Below, piece by piece: positions 28,267 through 35,951 of a stretch of DNA of 64,000 bases; the stretch's first letter is position 1, and every line of letters starts with the position of its first letter. Source of the DNA: an uncultured Bacteroidota bacterium (lineage in GTDB: Bacteria > Bacteroidota > Bacteroidia > 2-12-FULL-35-15); contig CAINDA010000052.1 of NCBI GenBank assembly GCA_903847205.1, positions 95,959-159,958 of the forward strand, given 5' to 3'. Below the pieces are notes generated by a model. The model searched no databases. It worked only from the letters and a program-made list of their open reading frames with translations, and was not told the origin of the DNA. Position numbers and translations under genes: made by a program.

Positions 28267-28490
28267 TTCAAATCGTCTTTATCCAGTTGGGTTTGAGAAA
28301 TTAATTTTCCGTTTTTAATATCCTCGTCACTTAATTGAAGCATTAATATTTGCTCCTCAGATAATTCCACGATGTCTTTGTCGACCGAACTTGTCTTAAC
28401 CAGCTGATAAAGCGCTGATAGGTAGTCTTTATTAGTAATTGTTAACAGTTTGTCAATGATGTTGTTTCTTAAGATGTCTGTTGTACTCAT
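28248..28490 (-). CDS. Putative antitoxin of the RelE/ParE pair
   Basis: This is an 80-residue acidic, helical protein (LSEEQILMLQLSDEDIKNG) with no classical ribbon-helix-helix or HTH motif that I can name. Position, size, overlap with the toxin and charge make it the antitoxin. It would bind and neutralise the toxin and perhaps repress the operon. Confidence 0.75.
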   Translation of the reverse strand: MSTTDILRNNIIDKLLTITNKDYLSALYQLVKTSSVDKDIVELSEEQILMLQLSDEDIKNGKLISQTQLDKDDLKWLKGL

Positions 28491-28570
28491 TGGTTTAAAG
28501 TTTTCTCAAATATCGTTATTCTCAATCTTTTTACAAAATGTTAAATAACATTTCTCCTTTTCTGCACATA

Positions 28571-28816
28571 CAATACGGCAGGATGCCGGTTAAAAAAAGC
28601 GCAGCGGGACGCAGCGCTTAACGTGAAATTAATGTTTTGGTGGGCTGCGCTGAACGGGGGACGCAGTGCTTAACGCGGAATTAATGTTTTGATAGGCTAC
28701 GCTGAACGGGGGACAATGTTATTAAAACGGCAGGATGCCGGTTAAAGAAAGCGGAGCGGGATGCAGTGCTTAACAGATTGTGTTTTTATTTTGATATGCT
28801 GCGCTGAACAGGGGTG
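28571..28816. repeat. Repeat block, right flank of the TA cassette
   Basis: This block contains two copies of CGGCAGGATGCCGGTTAAA (28577, 28729) and three ~52-54-bp units, each starting GCAGYGCTTAAC and ending CTGCGCTGAAC or CTACGCTGAAC followed by a G run (28610-28660, 28661-28712, 28760-28814). It fills most of the gap 28491-28826 between the antitoxin and the exonuclease-LRR gene and matches 27841-27911 in direct orientation. Confidence 0.8.
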
Positions 28817-28826
28817 TAACACACAG

Positions 28827-30611
28827 TTACGACATATACTTAATCAATATTATTAATAATAATAAAATAGTAATCAAGGATAAACAACCAGAGCCTTGTT
28901 TTTTATTTTTATTAACTATTATTGTTTGAACAGGCTTTATTATGGATTTTGGGTAAAGACTTTTCAGCTTATTAATTTGGTAAAATGGTATATTGACGGC
29001 ATCACAGTTAATGGTTTCAAGATTAGGTAAATTAAGAATTTGTTCAATATCTTTTATGGGGGTGACGTTAAATATAAGGTGCTTTAAAGATAAAAGATTT
29101 TCCAGAGGTGAAAGGTCATTAATTGGGGTATTAGAAAAATTTAAATACTTTAGATGAATATGATTTTTTAAAGTGGAAATGGAAGCAACATTAGTATAGG
29201 AAATATCCAAGTGCTCTATAATTGAAAGATTTTCCAAAGGTGATAAGTCGTTTATATTGGAACAGCCACAAAGGTCCAAATACTTTAGATGAATATGATT
29301 TTTTAAAGTGGAAATGGAAGCAACATCAGTATTGGAAATATCCAAGTGTTCTATATTTGAAAGATTTTCCAAAGGTGAAAAATCATTTATGTAGGAACAA
29401 CCTCCAAGATTCAAATACTTTAGATGTTTATGGCTTCTTAAAGGGGAAATTGAATGTATATCAGTACCACTAATATTTAAGTATTCTAATGATTGGAGAT
29501 TTTGAAGTGGAGAAATGTCTGTAATTGGCCAATTTTGACAGTCAAGACTTTTCAGGATAGTTAAATGTTGAAGAGGAACGAATAATTTTATATTTTCACT
29601 TAAGTTTGCACTAGAAACCCTTTCGTGATACTCATCTTCGAGTGGGTGCGTTCCACGATGAGATGGAAAGTAAATCTTTTTGTCAATATATGGTCCAATT
29701 TTCAAGGATTGTAAATTTTTGAAATTAACGATAGGCTCTAAATCAAATATATGTGAACCAGTTCCGAAGGATTTCGCGATTTGAAAAAAGTCTTTTAGGC
29801 TTTTTGCATCGTCATTAGTAAGCAAACCTTTTAACGGTAATTCTTGCAAATTAATTTCTTTCATTTGAGAATTAATCTGCACTTTCCATAATGTTGAAAG
29901 AGTGCTCCATAAGTCAACATATTCAATGTTTTCTTGAATTAATTCAGGTGAATTTTTCTTTGCTATTGGGAGATTAATTTGCTCAATTGTAAATATATCG
30001 GGACTCATTATTTTTTTTGGAGACTTTTTTTCGGGGATTGTAATAATGCCCTTTTCAACAAGTTTCCAAAAGCACTTTATCGTTGCTCTAATATCATTTA
30101 AAGCATTGTGAGCTTCATTAAACGTCTCCGCAAAAAGCTTAAGATACAATTCTGAAAGGGTAGGCCACTTAAATCCATAATCGCTAGGAATTGCACAGTA
30201 TTTAGTAGCTTGCTCCATGGTACAGATTCGTTTTTTATCAAATAGAGTTGAATTAATATTTTTTCGATAAAATTCCGCACCAATAATTTTTTCATCAAAA
30301 TTCATATTGTGAGCTACGATAATGTCTGCATCGCTAATATGTGAGTTTAGTTCCTCAAGTACCACGTCCAATGAAAGTCCTTTTCGTTTTGCTAATTCAG
30401 TTGTTATTCCGTGTATTTTACTTGCATCAGTTGGTATTGTAAAATCTGAGGGACATATTATGTATTCTCTTTCTTTTAAAACATTTCCAGAGTTGTCAGT
30501 TACAAACCACGCAATTTGTACCAGCCTTGGCCAATCGGAAGTTCTTGATACAGGGGCTTTCCAGTCCTTTGGTAATCCAGTTGTTTCAGTGTCGAAAAAA
30601 AGAATTTTCAT
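28827..30611 (-). CDS. DEDDh exonuclease fused to LRR domain and C-terminal TM
   Basis: This 594-residue protein has an unusual architecture. Residues 1-190 are a DnaQ/epsilon-like 3'-5' exonuclease with all five catalytic residues: D7 and E9 (FFDTETTG), D106 (HNMNFD), H168 and D173 (EAHNALNDIRAT). A linker follows to ~290. Residues ~295-545 carry ~22-residue leucine-rich repeats of the bacterial type (HLKYLDLCGCSNINDLSPLEN). The tail ends with a hydrophobic helix at ~576-592 (LSLITILLLLIILI), so the protein is probably tail-anchored. It is 42 bp downstream of the DUF6602-like gene, likely one operon. The gene looks more A+T rich than its housekeeping neighbours. A defence or sensing role is inference. 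Confidence 0.85.
   Translation of the reverse strand: MKILFFDTETTGLPKDWKAPVSRTSDWPRLVQIAWFVTDNSGNVLKEREYIICPSDFTIPTDASKIHGITTELAKRKGLSLDVVLEELNSHISDADIIVAHNMNFDEKIIGAEFYRKNINSTLFDKKRICTMEQATKYCAIPSDYGFKWPTLSELYLKLFAETFNEAHNALNDIRATIKCFWKLVEKGIITIPEKKSPKKIMSPDIFTIEQINLPIAKKNSPELIQENIEYVDLWSTLSTLWKVQINSQMKEINLQELPLKGLLTNDDAKSLKDFFQIAKSFGTGSHIFDLEPIVNFKNLQSLKIGPYIDKKIYFPSHRGTHPLEDEYHERVSSANLSENIKLFVPLQHLTILKSLDCQNWPITDISPLQNLQSLEYLNISGTDIHSISPLRSHKHLKYLNLGGCSYINDFSPLENLSNIEHLDISNTDVASISTLKNHIHLKYLDLCGCSNINDLSPLENLSIIEHLDISYTNVASISTLKNHIHLKYLNFSNTPINDLSPLENLLSLKHLIFNVTPIKDIEQILNLPNLETINCDAVNIPFYQINKLKSLYPKSIIKPVQTIIVNKNKKQGSGCLSLITILLLLIILIKYMS
29143..29547. repeat. 135-bp tandem duplication inside the LRR coding region
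   Basis: AAATACTTTAGATG recurs at 29143, 29278 and 29413, exactly 135 bp apart (45 codons, two LRRs). The first two units are nearly identical in DNA, silent positions included, and the third has diverged. This points to recent repeat duplication. Confidence 0.9.
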
Positions 30612-30653
30612 TTTTAAATCATTTTCGTTTCAAATAATTCTTATACATTGTTT

Positions 30654-31409
30654 TTACATGTCAAATAATTCAATAGCAAAATAGCTTTTAAAATTACATT
30701 GACCATAGTAAGTGCTTCTATCTGTTTTAATTATATTACCATGATAATTTTCGACTAACTTATAAAGTGATAAATAAAAATTTTGTAACGCATTAATTTC
30801 TGTTCCTTCTACATTATCATAAAAATACGAGCTATACCCCATGGTATCTCTATCATTAACAACATGGTCTTTTTTAAGATGGAAGGAATTATTTAAGCCT
30901 GTAATTTCATCAGGCAATGATTGAAAGGTATCGTGGTCAAATTGCTGATATTCGCTTTTATGATTATATGAATGGAAATAATCGCTTAGTTTTTCAATTT
31001 TACAAGCATTGTAAATAAACAAATATTTTTTAGCATTTGTAATTGAACAAATATTCTCAAAATAATCAATTACTTGATGAAATATTTGTTTTGTAATTGT
31101 TGTTTTTACTTCTATTATAGCAATAACGGAATCATCTGGTACTATAACAATATCATTAATTCTATAAAAGGGGGCGTAATTATTTGAATCGTAAATTAGA
31201 ATATCACATTGTTTTGACATTTCTCCGTTTTTAGAGAGAATAAATCCTTGTTCAACACTAACGCTTTTCGATAAATAATTTTTCAAGAAAGTTCTTAATA
31301 TTTCTTCGGTCAAAATACCAATCGTGGGGTTATGCTTTTTTATAAATTGCTTTGTCTGAGCTAATTTAATTAACAGTTCATCACTTACTAATTGGAAATA
31401 ATTATTCAT
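30654..31409 (-). CDS. DUF6602-like protein with PD-(D/E)xK nuclease motif
   Basis: This is a 251-residue protein. A helical N-terminus carries E36 (ILTEEILRTFL), followed by a strand QCDILIYD with D69 and a strand VIAIIEVKTT with E100 and K102. This is the spacing of a PD-(D/E)xK nuclease core (E...D...ExK). The N-terminal and core pattern fits my recollection of DUF6602, a family I associate with restriction and defence neighbourhoods. The C-terminal half is not recognised. It is the first gene of a probable operon with the exonuclease-LRR gene. It is A+T rich. The nuclease assignment is from motif only. Confidence 0.7.
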   Translation of the reverse strand: MNNYFQLVSDELLIKLAQTKQFIKKHNPTIGILTEEILRTFLKNYLSKSVSVEQGFILSKNGEMSKQCDILIYDSNNYAPFYRINDIVIVPDDSVIAIIEVKTTITKQIFHQVIDYFENICSITNAKKYLFIYNACKIEKLSDYFHSYNHKSEYQQFDHDTFQSLPDEITGLNNSFHLKKDHVVNDRDTMGYSSYFYDNVEGTEINALQNFYLSLYKLVENYHGNIIKTDRSTYYGQCNFKSYFAIELFDM

Positions 31410-32133
31410 CTGTTTTTTTATGCTATTATGTATTTAATGCCGATACAGGCGCCTCGGCTTCGCCTATTTCTGCATTAGCTACAATTGAATCCTATTGAAA
31501 TCGGTTGCAAATGGAAACAATCCTCTTTACTAATCTCATATTCGATTAATATGTAATATTAAAGAAATAAAATGGCGCCTAAAAAAATATAAATGCAAAC
31601 AATACTTTTAAAAGAATAAGGCTGGCCCAATTCTGTGTAGACAATATTTAAACATTATTGCCTCTACACAGTTGTGTGAGAATATATTTATGCGATTATA
31701 GGGTCTACACACTTGTGTAGAGGCGATGTCTAAACGATTATTGGGTCTACACACTTGTGTAGAGGCAATATTTAAATTTTATAGGGTCTACACACTTGTG
31801 TAGAGCCGATATTGAATCGATTATTGGGTCTACACAGTTGTGTAGAGGCGATATTTAAATTTTATTAGGTCTACACACTTGTGTAGAGGCAATATTGAAA
31901 CGATTATTGGGTCTACACACTTGTGCAGCCGTTTTCAAAACAAAAAATAGCTGACACAAAGTTTTAATATATACTCTTTAAACCTGATACTCTCAAATAA
32001 ATCTCTTTTTCCTCCTGGATAAAAAGCCAATTGTTAAAAAATGTAAAAAAATCAGATTGATGCAATAAGCCTTATACTACAATCGTTTTCATAATAATTA
32101 ACCATTTATTTATAAACCTAATTTTTAGAAATC
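31410..32133. other. Divergent intergenic region holding the palindrome array
   Basis: 724 bases lie between the DUF6602-like gene (minus) and the helical-protein gene (plus). The array at 31623-31930 is the only organised feature. The ~210 bases on each side are A+T rich with no clear TAnnTTTG promoter. Confidence 0.6.
31623..31930. repeat. Array of 16-bp palindromes at 41/42-bp spacing
   Basis: The palindrome CTACACACTTGTGTAG (variants with AGTT centre) starts at 31664, 31705, 31747, 31788, 31830, 31871 and 31913 (the last decayed to TTGTGCAG). A half-site TGTGTAG at 31634 belongs to an eighth unit. Steps alternate 41, 42, 41, 42, 41, 42. Spacers alternate between a CGATTATTGGGT-ending and a TTTTATAGGGT-ending type, giving an 83-bp higher-order unit. 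Confidence 0.9.
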
Positions 32134-33165
32134 ATGAAAACATCAATTTGGAGCCGCCTTATTAATCCGTTCTTAATTGCAACGGCAAATTCGTACGCAA
32201 ATACGATGCGTATTTCTCTCTTTCATCTTTCAAAGCTATATACTGCAGCCCAGAATGATCCTTATTTTGTTCCCTTTTATAATGCATACCTTATTATTCA
32301 CAATGCTTTCGACACTTCTTACTCTGCTTTTTTGTCTACCAGCATAAGTCAGCAGGGAAGCGGATTGAGTTTAACAAATTTGCTGGCAGCCTCTACTCAA
32401 AATATAAATGGCTGGGACTCCCTAATACAAACAGTATTTCCTAAAGGAAGTGAAGGGTATAAAGCTTTGCTGGCGCATGGCCATACCCCATTTCATCAGG
32501 GCGGACAAATTGCACGCATCGCTGCAGTTAAAACTTTAAGAGATTTGTTAGATATTAATAATGCAACAGCGGCCCTTATTCCTCCGGCCTGTCTGCCTGC
32601 ATCATTTTTGACTGGTTTAACTCCTGCTAAACTTGCAACTCTCACTGATTTGTATAACCAGATTGCTGCTTATTATACTAACCTTAAAAATGCTTTTGAC
32701 AATAAAAACAGTGCACAAAACAATACAGGTAATCACAGCACAGCTGCCGAAACAGCGCGTATAGATTTATGTAATGAGCAGTTTTTTAATCTTAATACCT
32801 TTCTTGCTAAATATAAGCTGACACCAGAACTGGCAGGCGGTTTTTTTGACTTGGAACATATCAGAACTCATTCACAGACTGATTTTACACACATTGTAAA
32901 ATTACTTTCGGTTTATACAATAGTGCAGCGTACTTTGGCTCCAACAGATATGATACGCATTAATAATACCGGCCCTTCTATTCTTCGTTTTTATGCTGCA
33001 CATACAAAAGACGAAGCCATCGGCACTGTCTTTATTGAAGCCGCACCCGGCAGCAATAATGATTACGCCGCTTCACTTTTAGGCGATGTAGTAAACAATC
33101 ATTTTATCATCGTTTATAACCCCGATGCAGTGCAGACAGGTTCGTTTGTGTTTGATTTGTTGTAA
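32134..33165 (+). CDS. Unrecognised 343-residue helical protein
   Basis: I do not recognise this family. There is no signal peptide or membrane segment. Residues ~1-260 look alpha-helical (ANSYANTMRISLFHLSKLYTAA, TPAKLATLTDLYNQIAAYYT) with an N/Q/S/H-rich linker around 200-215. The last ~75 residues look like a small beta-sandwich (MIRINNTGPSILRFYAAHTKDE ... SFVFDLL), similar in style to domains whose strands start INNTGPS. It leads a plus-strand run of three unknown genes, each separated from the next by a different interspersed repeat. The palindrome array is ~200 bp upstream of its start. Confidence 0.75.
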   Translation: MKTSIWSRLINPFLIATANSYANTMRISLFHLSKLYTAAQNDPYFVPFYNAYLIIHNAFDTSYSAFLSTSISQQGSGLSLTNLLAASTQNINGWDSLIQTVFPKGSEGYKALLAHGHTPFHQGGQIARIAAVKTLRDLLDINNATAALIPPACLPASFLTGLTPAKLATLTDLYNQIAAYYTNLKNAFDNKNSAQNNTGNHSTAAETARIDLCNEQFFNLNTFLAKYKLTPELAGGFFDLEHIRTHSQTDFTHIVKLLSVYTIVQRTLAPTDMIRINNTGPSILRFYAAHTKDEAIGTVFIEAAPGSNNDYAASLLGDVVNNHFIIVYNPDAVQTGSFVFDLL

Positions 33166-33281
33166 AGGGTGTATTAAGTACAAAGTATTATGTATTAAGA
33201 ATGTTGTTTGTGAGAATAAATCCAGCTTAATACTTCTTACTTTGTACTTAATACTTTGTACTTAATACTTAATAATAAAAC
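33166..33281. repeat. Inverted repeat of the TACTTAATAC family
   Basis: GTATTAAGTACAAAGTATTATG and, ~60 bases on, TTTGTACTTAATACTTTG form an imperfect stem. Relatives are at 35842-35913 and 51352-51425. An in-frame ATG at 33256 inside the repeat is not the likely start of the next gene. Confidence 0.85.
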
Positions 33282-33291
33282 CCACAGCGCC

Positions 33292-34497
33292 ATGGAAGAA
33301 TTTTTTAAACAATTTGATTTTCCGCTTTCGGATTTTTTCAAACAGTATGCTGTCAAACAGGTGATGCTCAATCGGGAATACCAGGCAGCAAAAAAAGATT
33401 TAGAAACCAATCCCAAGTACACCGAGTTTTTCAGCGGGTTCCATCCCGACAGCATTCCTGCTTTTATTCACAAAATTGCGGATGTAAAAGCTAGAAATAC
33501 AGTGCAGGGGAATATTCTGAAAAAACTGCAGACCGAAAGGGTGTTAGATCCAAAAGCCCGCGCAGAAGAAGGACTGTGGGAAATTCAGCAGAAAAAACTT
33601 TTTACGATGCAATGCCTTTGGAGGGCTGAGAAAATAGAAATACCCGAAATAAAAGTTTCACGCGATTTTCATTACTGGGAAAAAAATATAAAGGAATGCC
33701 CTTTTCTGGAGCCTGTTACCGAGGATGAGGTGGAACTTTATATCAGTTATATTCTTACCGATGATTTCGTTTTCGATTTCGAACCCTTCCATTCATTTCA
33801 GGATTATGAATCATTTAAAGAAGAATATCTCAGCCAGGATGAAGCCGGTGAAATACCCGAGTGGTATTTGTTTTATGATATCCGCAAAGGAACCGGTTCC
33901 TATCTTATCCTCCCTGATGTAAGGGGTAAAAAAGAACAAAAATATTTAGATGCATTCAGCGCAAACGATAAAAAAGTTCAGGCCATAGCAGCTGCAGCTG
34001 CTCCAGCTCCGCTACCGCCAAAAAGAATGGATTATATGCAGATAATGGAATTGGTGATGGAGTTTGCAGAACAGAATGAAGACGAATTAACTTATAAATA
34101 TATTACCCAGGTTTCGATGTATTGCGAAGCAAAAAGAGAGGCGGAAGCAGAAGGCCGTGAGGTGGGTGATTTTGAAAGCCATGATCCTGAAGTAGGACAG
34201 GCAAGACATGCACTTTCTGAATTGGAATATACCCCCTTTAAAATCCCTACAGCGGCTTATTACGACTGGAAGCAGGGAATAATAAATGCACTTTATAAAT
34301 ATGAAACACAGCAGGTGGCAGATGCTATGAAACTTGCTTTTGAAGATTATAATATGAGAAGAGAAATGGGAATACCATTTGAAAGCAAGGACATGGACAG
34401 ACTTTATAAAGGATGGGAAAAAAATATGGAAGTCTGGCGCGAAAGAATTTTAACAGGCAGAGAACTTTTAGGCGAACCAAGAGATTTTAATTTTTAA
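33292..34497 (+). CDS. Unrecognised protein, paralogue A of a new family
   Basis: This 401-residue soluble protein has no signal or membrane segment. I start it at MEEFFKQFDFP because the 12 codons upstream are interspersed repeat. A central region (~100-230) carries EIQQKKLFTMQCLWRAEKIEIPEI, then DFHYWEKNI, FLEPVTEDEVELY, QDYESFKEEYL, IPEWYLFYD and LILPDVRGKKEQKYL. Each of these has a counterpart in the next gene (34689-35840). A short Ala/Pro linker (AAAAAPAPLPPKR) divides it from a helical C-terminal part. Function is unknown. The pairing suggests duplicated or heteromeric partners. Confidence 0.8.
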   Translation: MEEFFKQFDFPLSDFFKQYAVKQVMLNREYQAAKKDLETNPKYTEFFSGFHPDSIPAFIHKIADVKARNTVQGNILKKLQTERVLDPKARAEEGLWEIQQKKLFTMQCLWRAEKIEIPEIKVSRDFHYWEKNIKECPFLEPVTEDEVELYISYILTDDFVFDFEPFHSFQDYESFKEEYLSQDEAGEIPEWYLFYDIRKGTGSYLILPDVRGKKEQKYLDAFSANDKKVQAIAAAAAPAPLPPKRMDYMQIMELVMEFAEQNEDELTYKYITQVSMYCEAKREAEAEGREVGDFESHDPEVGQARHALSELEYTPFKIPTAAYYDWKQGIINALYKYETQQVADAMKLAFEDYNMRREMGIPFESKDMDRLYKGWEKNMEVWRERILTGRELLGEPRDFNF

Positions 34498-34514
34498 TGG
34501 GAAAGCTGTGGCGC

Positions 34515-34582
34515 TGTCACTCTGAGCTTGTCGAAGAGTGTGCGTAAGCCGGCCCTCATGTTTCGACAGGCTCAACATGACG
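34515..34582. repeat. Interspersed inverted repeat (TTCGACAGGCTCAACATG family)
   Basis: GTCACTCTGAGCTTGTCGAAG and TTTCGACAGGCTCAACATGAC arms make a hairpin of the same family as 20933 and the right-edge array. It separates the two paralogous genes. Confidence 0.85.
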
Positions 34583-34688
34583 CCACATAAAAGTCTTAAG
34601 ACGACGTGATCGAATTCGAATACATTGCGAAAGCAAAAAAGATATTTCAAACATATTCTTCATTCCATCAATCAAAAAATAATAAACT

Positions 34689-35840
34689 ATGAACTTCAAC
34701 TATATAGATCCCGAATTTCCTGATCTTCCTTGGAACAAAGAAGCGAGAGAAGCTATTGACAATCATGCTTTCATAGAGTGGAAACAGGCAGAAACAATTA
34801 AGAGCCTTCAAAACAATTCTTTTTATAAAGAATTTGAAGAGGATAATCTTGGTACCGAAAATGATATTAAATTTTTTCAGGAATACTATGCAAAAGAACT
34901 TGCCTGGGGTCTATCATTCGGTCCAAGAGGCGACAAGTACTTTCACCGCAATCATAACAAATTTTTATATTATGCCGAGGATGCTTTGTGCGAAATACAG
35001 CAGAAAAAATTATTTGACCTGCAGTGTAAATGGCGTGCTGGACAAGCAGATATTACAGGCATCTCCAGCACTTCAGATTTTATGTATTGGGAAACAAATA
35101 TCAGGGATGCCTGGTTTTTATCTCCTATTTCTGAAGACGAATTAAAAGTATATATGGATTATCTTAAATCAAGCGAATACCGGATTAACTGGAAATGTTT
35201 TTCGTGGCAGGATTACACTGCAATAAAAAACGATTATCTTAATAATGGCGGCAGGTCTAACATACCGGCATGGTATCATTATCATAATTATGCAACACAA
35301 AATTCTTCATTGCTGCAATTGCCTGATATCATCGGCGGACAAGAAAAAATATATTTGGCGAAGTACGATGAATACAGAACAGAAACTTTAAATAAAAATC
35401 CTTCAGCTGCTATTCCTGATAACAGGCCGCGGCTCATTGCTGATAAAGCTTCAATTGAAAGTTTTCTTAAGCAATTCAATTACAGCACGAAAGTATTGGA
35501 ACAGTTTTTAGGAGAAAATGGAGAAACGGAGGGAACCATTGCCTGGAGATATTATCAGGATGCCGCCGAATATTTATTAGATGAAACTGAACTAATCCCT
35601 ATTGAAGAAAATGAAGATTGGAAAGAAGCCTTTTTGGATGTAGTATATAAATACCGAAATAAAAAAGTTGCAGAACTGCTTCCGGAAATGTTTGCTGATT
35701 ATCTAAACGATCAATTAGATGAAATACTTCCTAACCGCAGAGTGCTTGAAGATGAAAAAGAACAGCAGGCAAGAAAAATTCTGGCGGCAGATTATTTAAA
35801 GATGATAGAAAAAGGCAGAGAACTTTCCAGCAGGGGATAA
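34689..35840 (+). CDS. Unrecognised protein, paralogue B of a new family
   Basis: This 383-residue soluble protein is co-linear with the preceding gene: EIQQKKLFDLQCKWRAGQADITGI, DFMYWETNI, FLSPISEDELKVYM, QDYTAIKNDYL, IPAWYHYHN, LQLPDIIGGQEKIYL and a matching AAIPDNRPRLI linker. The N-terminal ~90 residues differ (rich in W, F and acidic residues). The C-terminal part is helical and charged. No catalytic motif is evident. Duplication followed by divergence is clear from the shared order of motifs; the role is unknown. Confidence 0.8.
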   Translation: MNFNYIDPEFPDLPWNKEAREAIDNHAFIEWKQAETIKSLQNNSFYKEFEEDNLGTENDIKFFQEYYAKELAWGLSFGPRGDKYFHRNHNKFLYYAEDALCEIQQKKLFDLQCKWRAGQADITGISSTSDFMYWETNIRDAWFLSPISEDELKVYMDYLKSSEYRINWKCFSWQDYTAIKNDYLNNGGRSNIPAWYHYHNYATQNSSLLQLPDIIGGQEKIYLAKYDEYRTETLNKNPSAAIPDNRPRLIADKASIESFLKQFNYSTKVLEQFLGENGETEGTIAWRYYQDAAEYLLDETELIPIEENEDWKEAFLDVVYKYRNKKVAELLPEMFADYLNDQLDEILPNRRVLEDEKEQQARKILAADYLKMIEKGRELSSRG

Positions 35841-35841
35841 C

Positions 35842-35913
35842 GAGTATTATGTATTAAGTACTATGTATTAAGAGTAGTGTCTGTCATAATACTTAATACA
35901 TCGTACTTAATAC
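35842..35913. repeat. Inverted repeat of the TACTTAATAC family
   Basis: GTATTATGTATTAAGTAC and ATACTTAATACATCGTACTTA arms are separated by ~18 bases. It follows the stop of paralogue B and precedes the hemL terminator. Confidence 0.8.
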
Positions 35914-35951
35914 AAAAAAGTCTTCCCGATTATATCGGGAAGGCTTTTTTA
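35914..35951 (-). terminator. Rho-independent terminator of hemL
   Basis: GTCTTCCCGAT and ATCGGGAAGGC form the stem around TAT, with A/T runs on both sides. It overlaps the last bases of hemL and could also stop transcription from paralogue B. Confidence 0.85.

Noticed and set aside
28571..28816. Integron attC sites
   Set aside because: Only the RYYYAAC-like half occurs; no matching GTTRRRY at proper spacing and no integrase in the window.
31623..31930. CRISPR array
   Set aside because: The spacers are similar to each other (two alternating types), the repeat is a 16-bp palindrome, and no cas gene is present.
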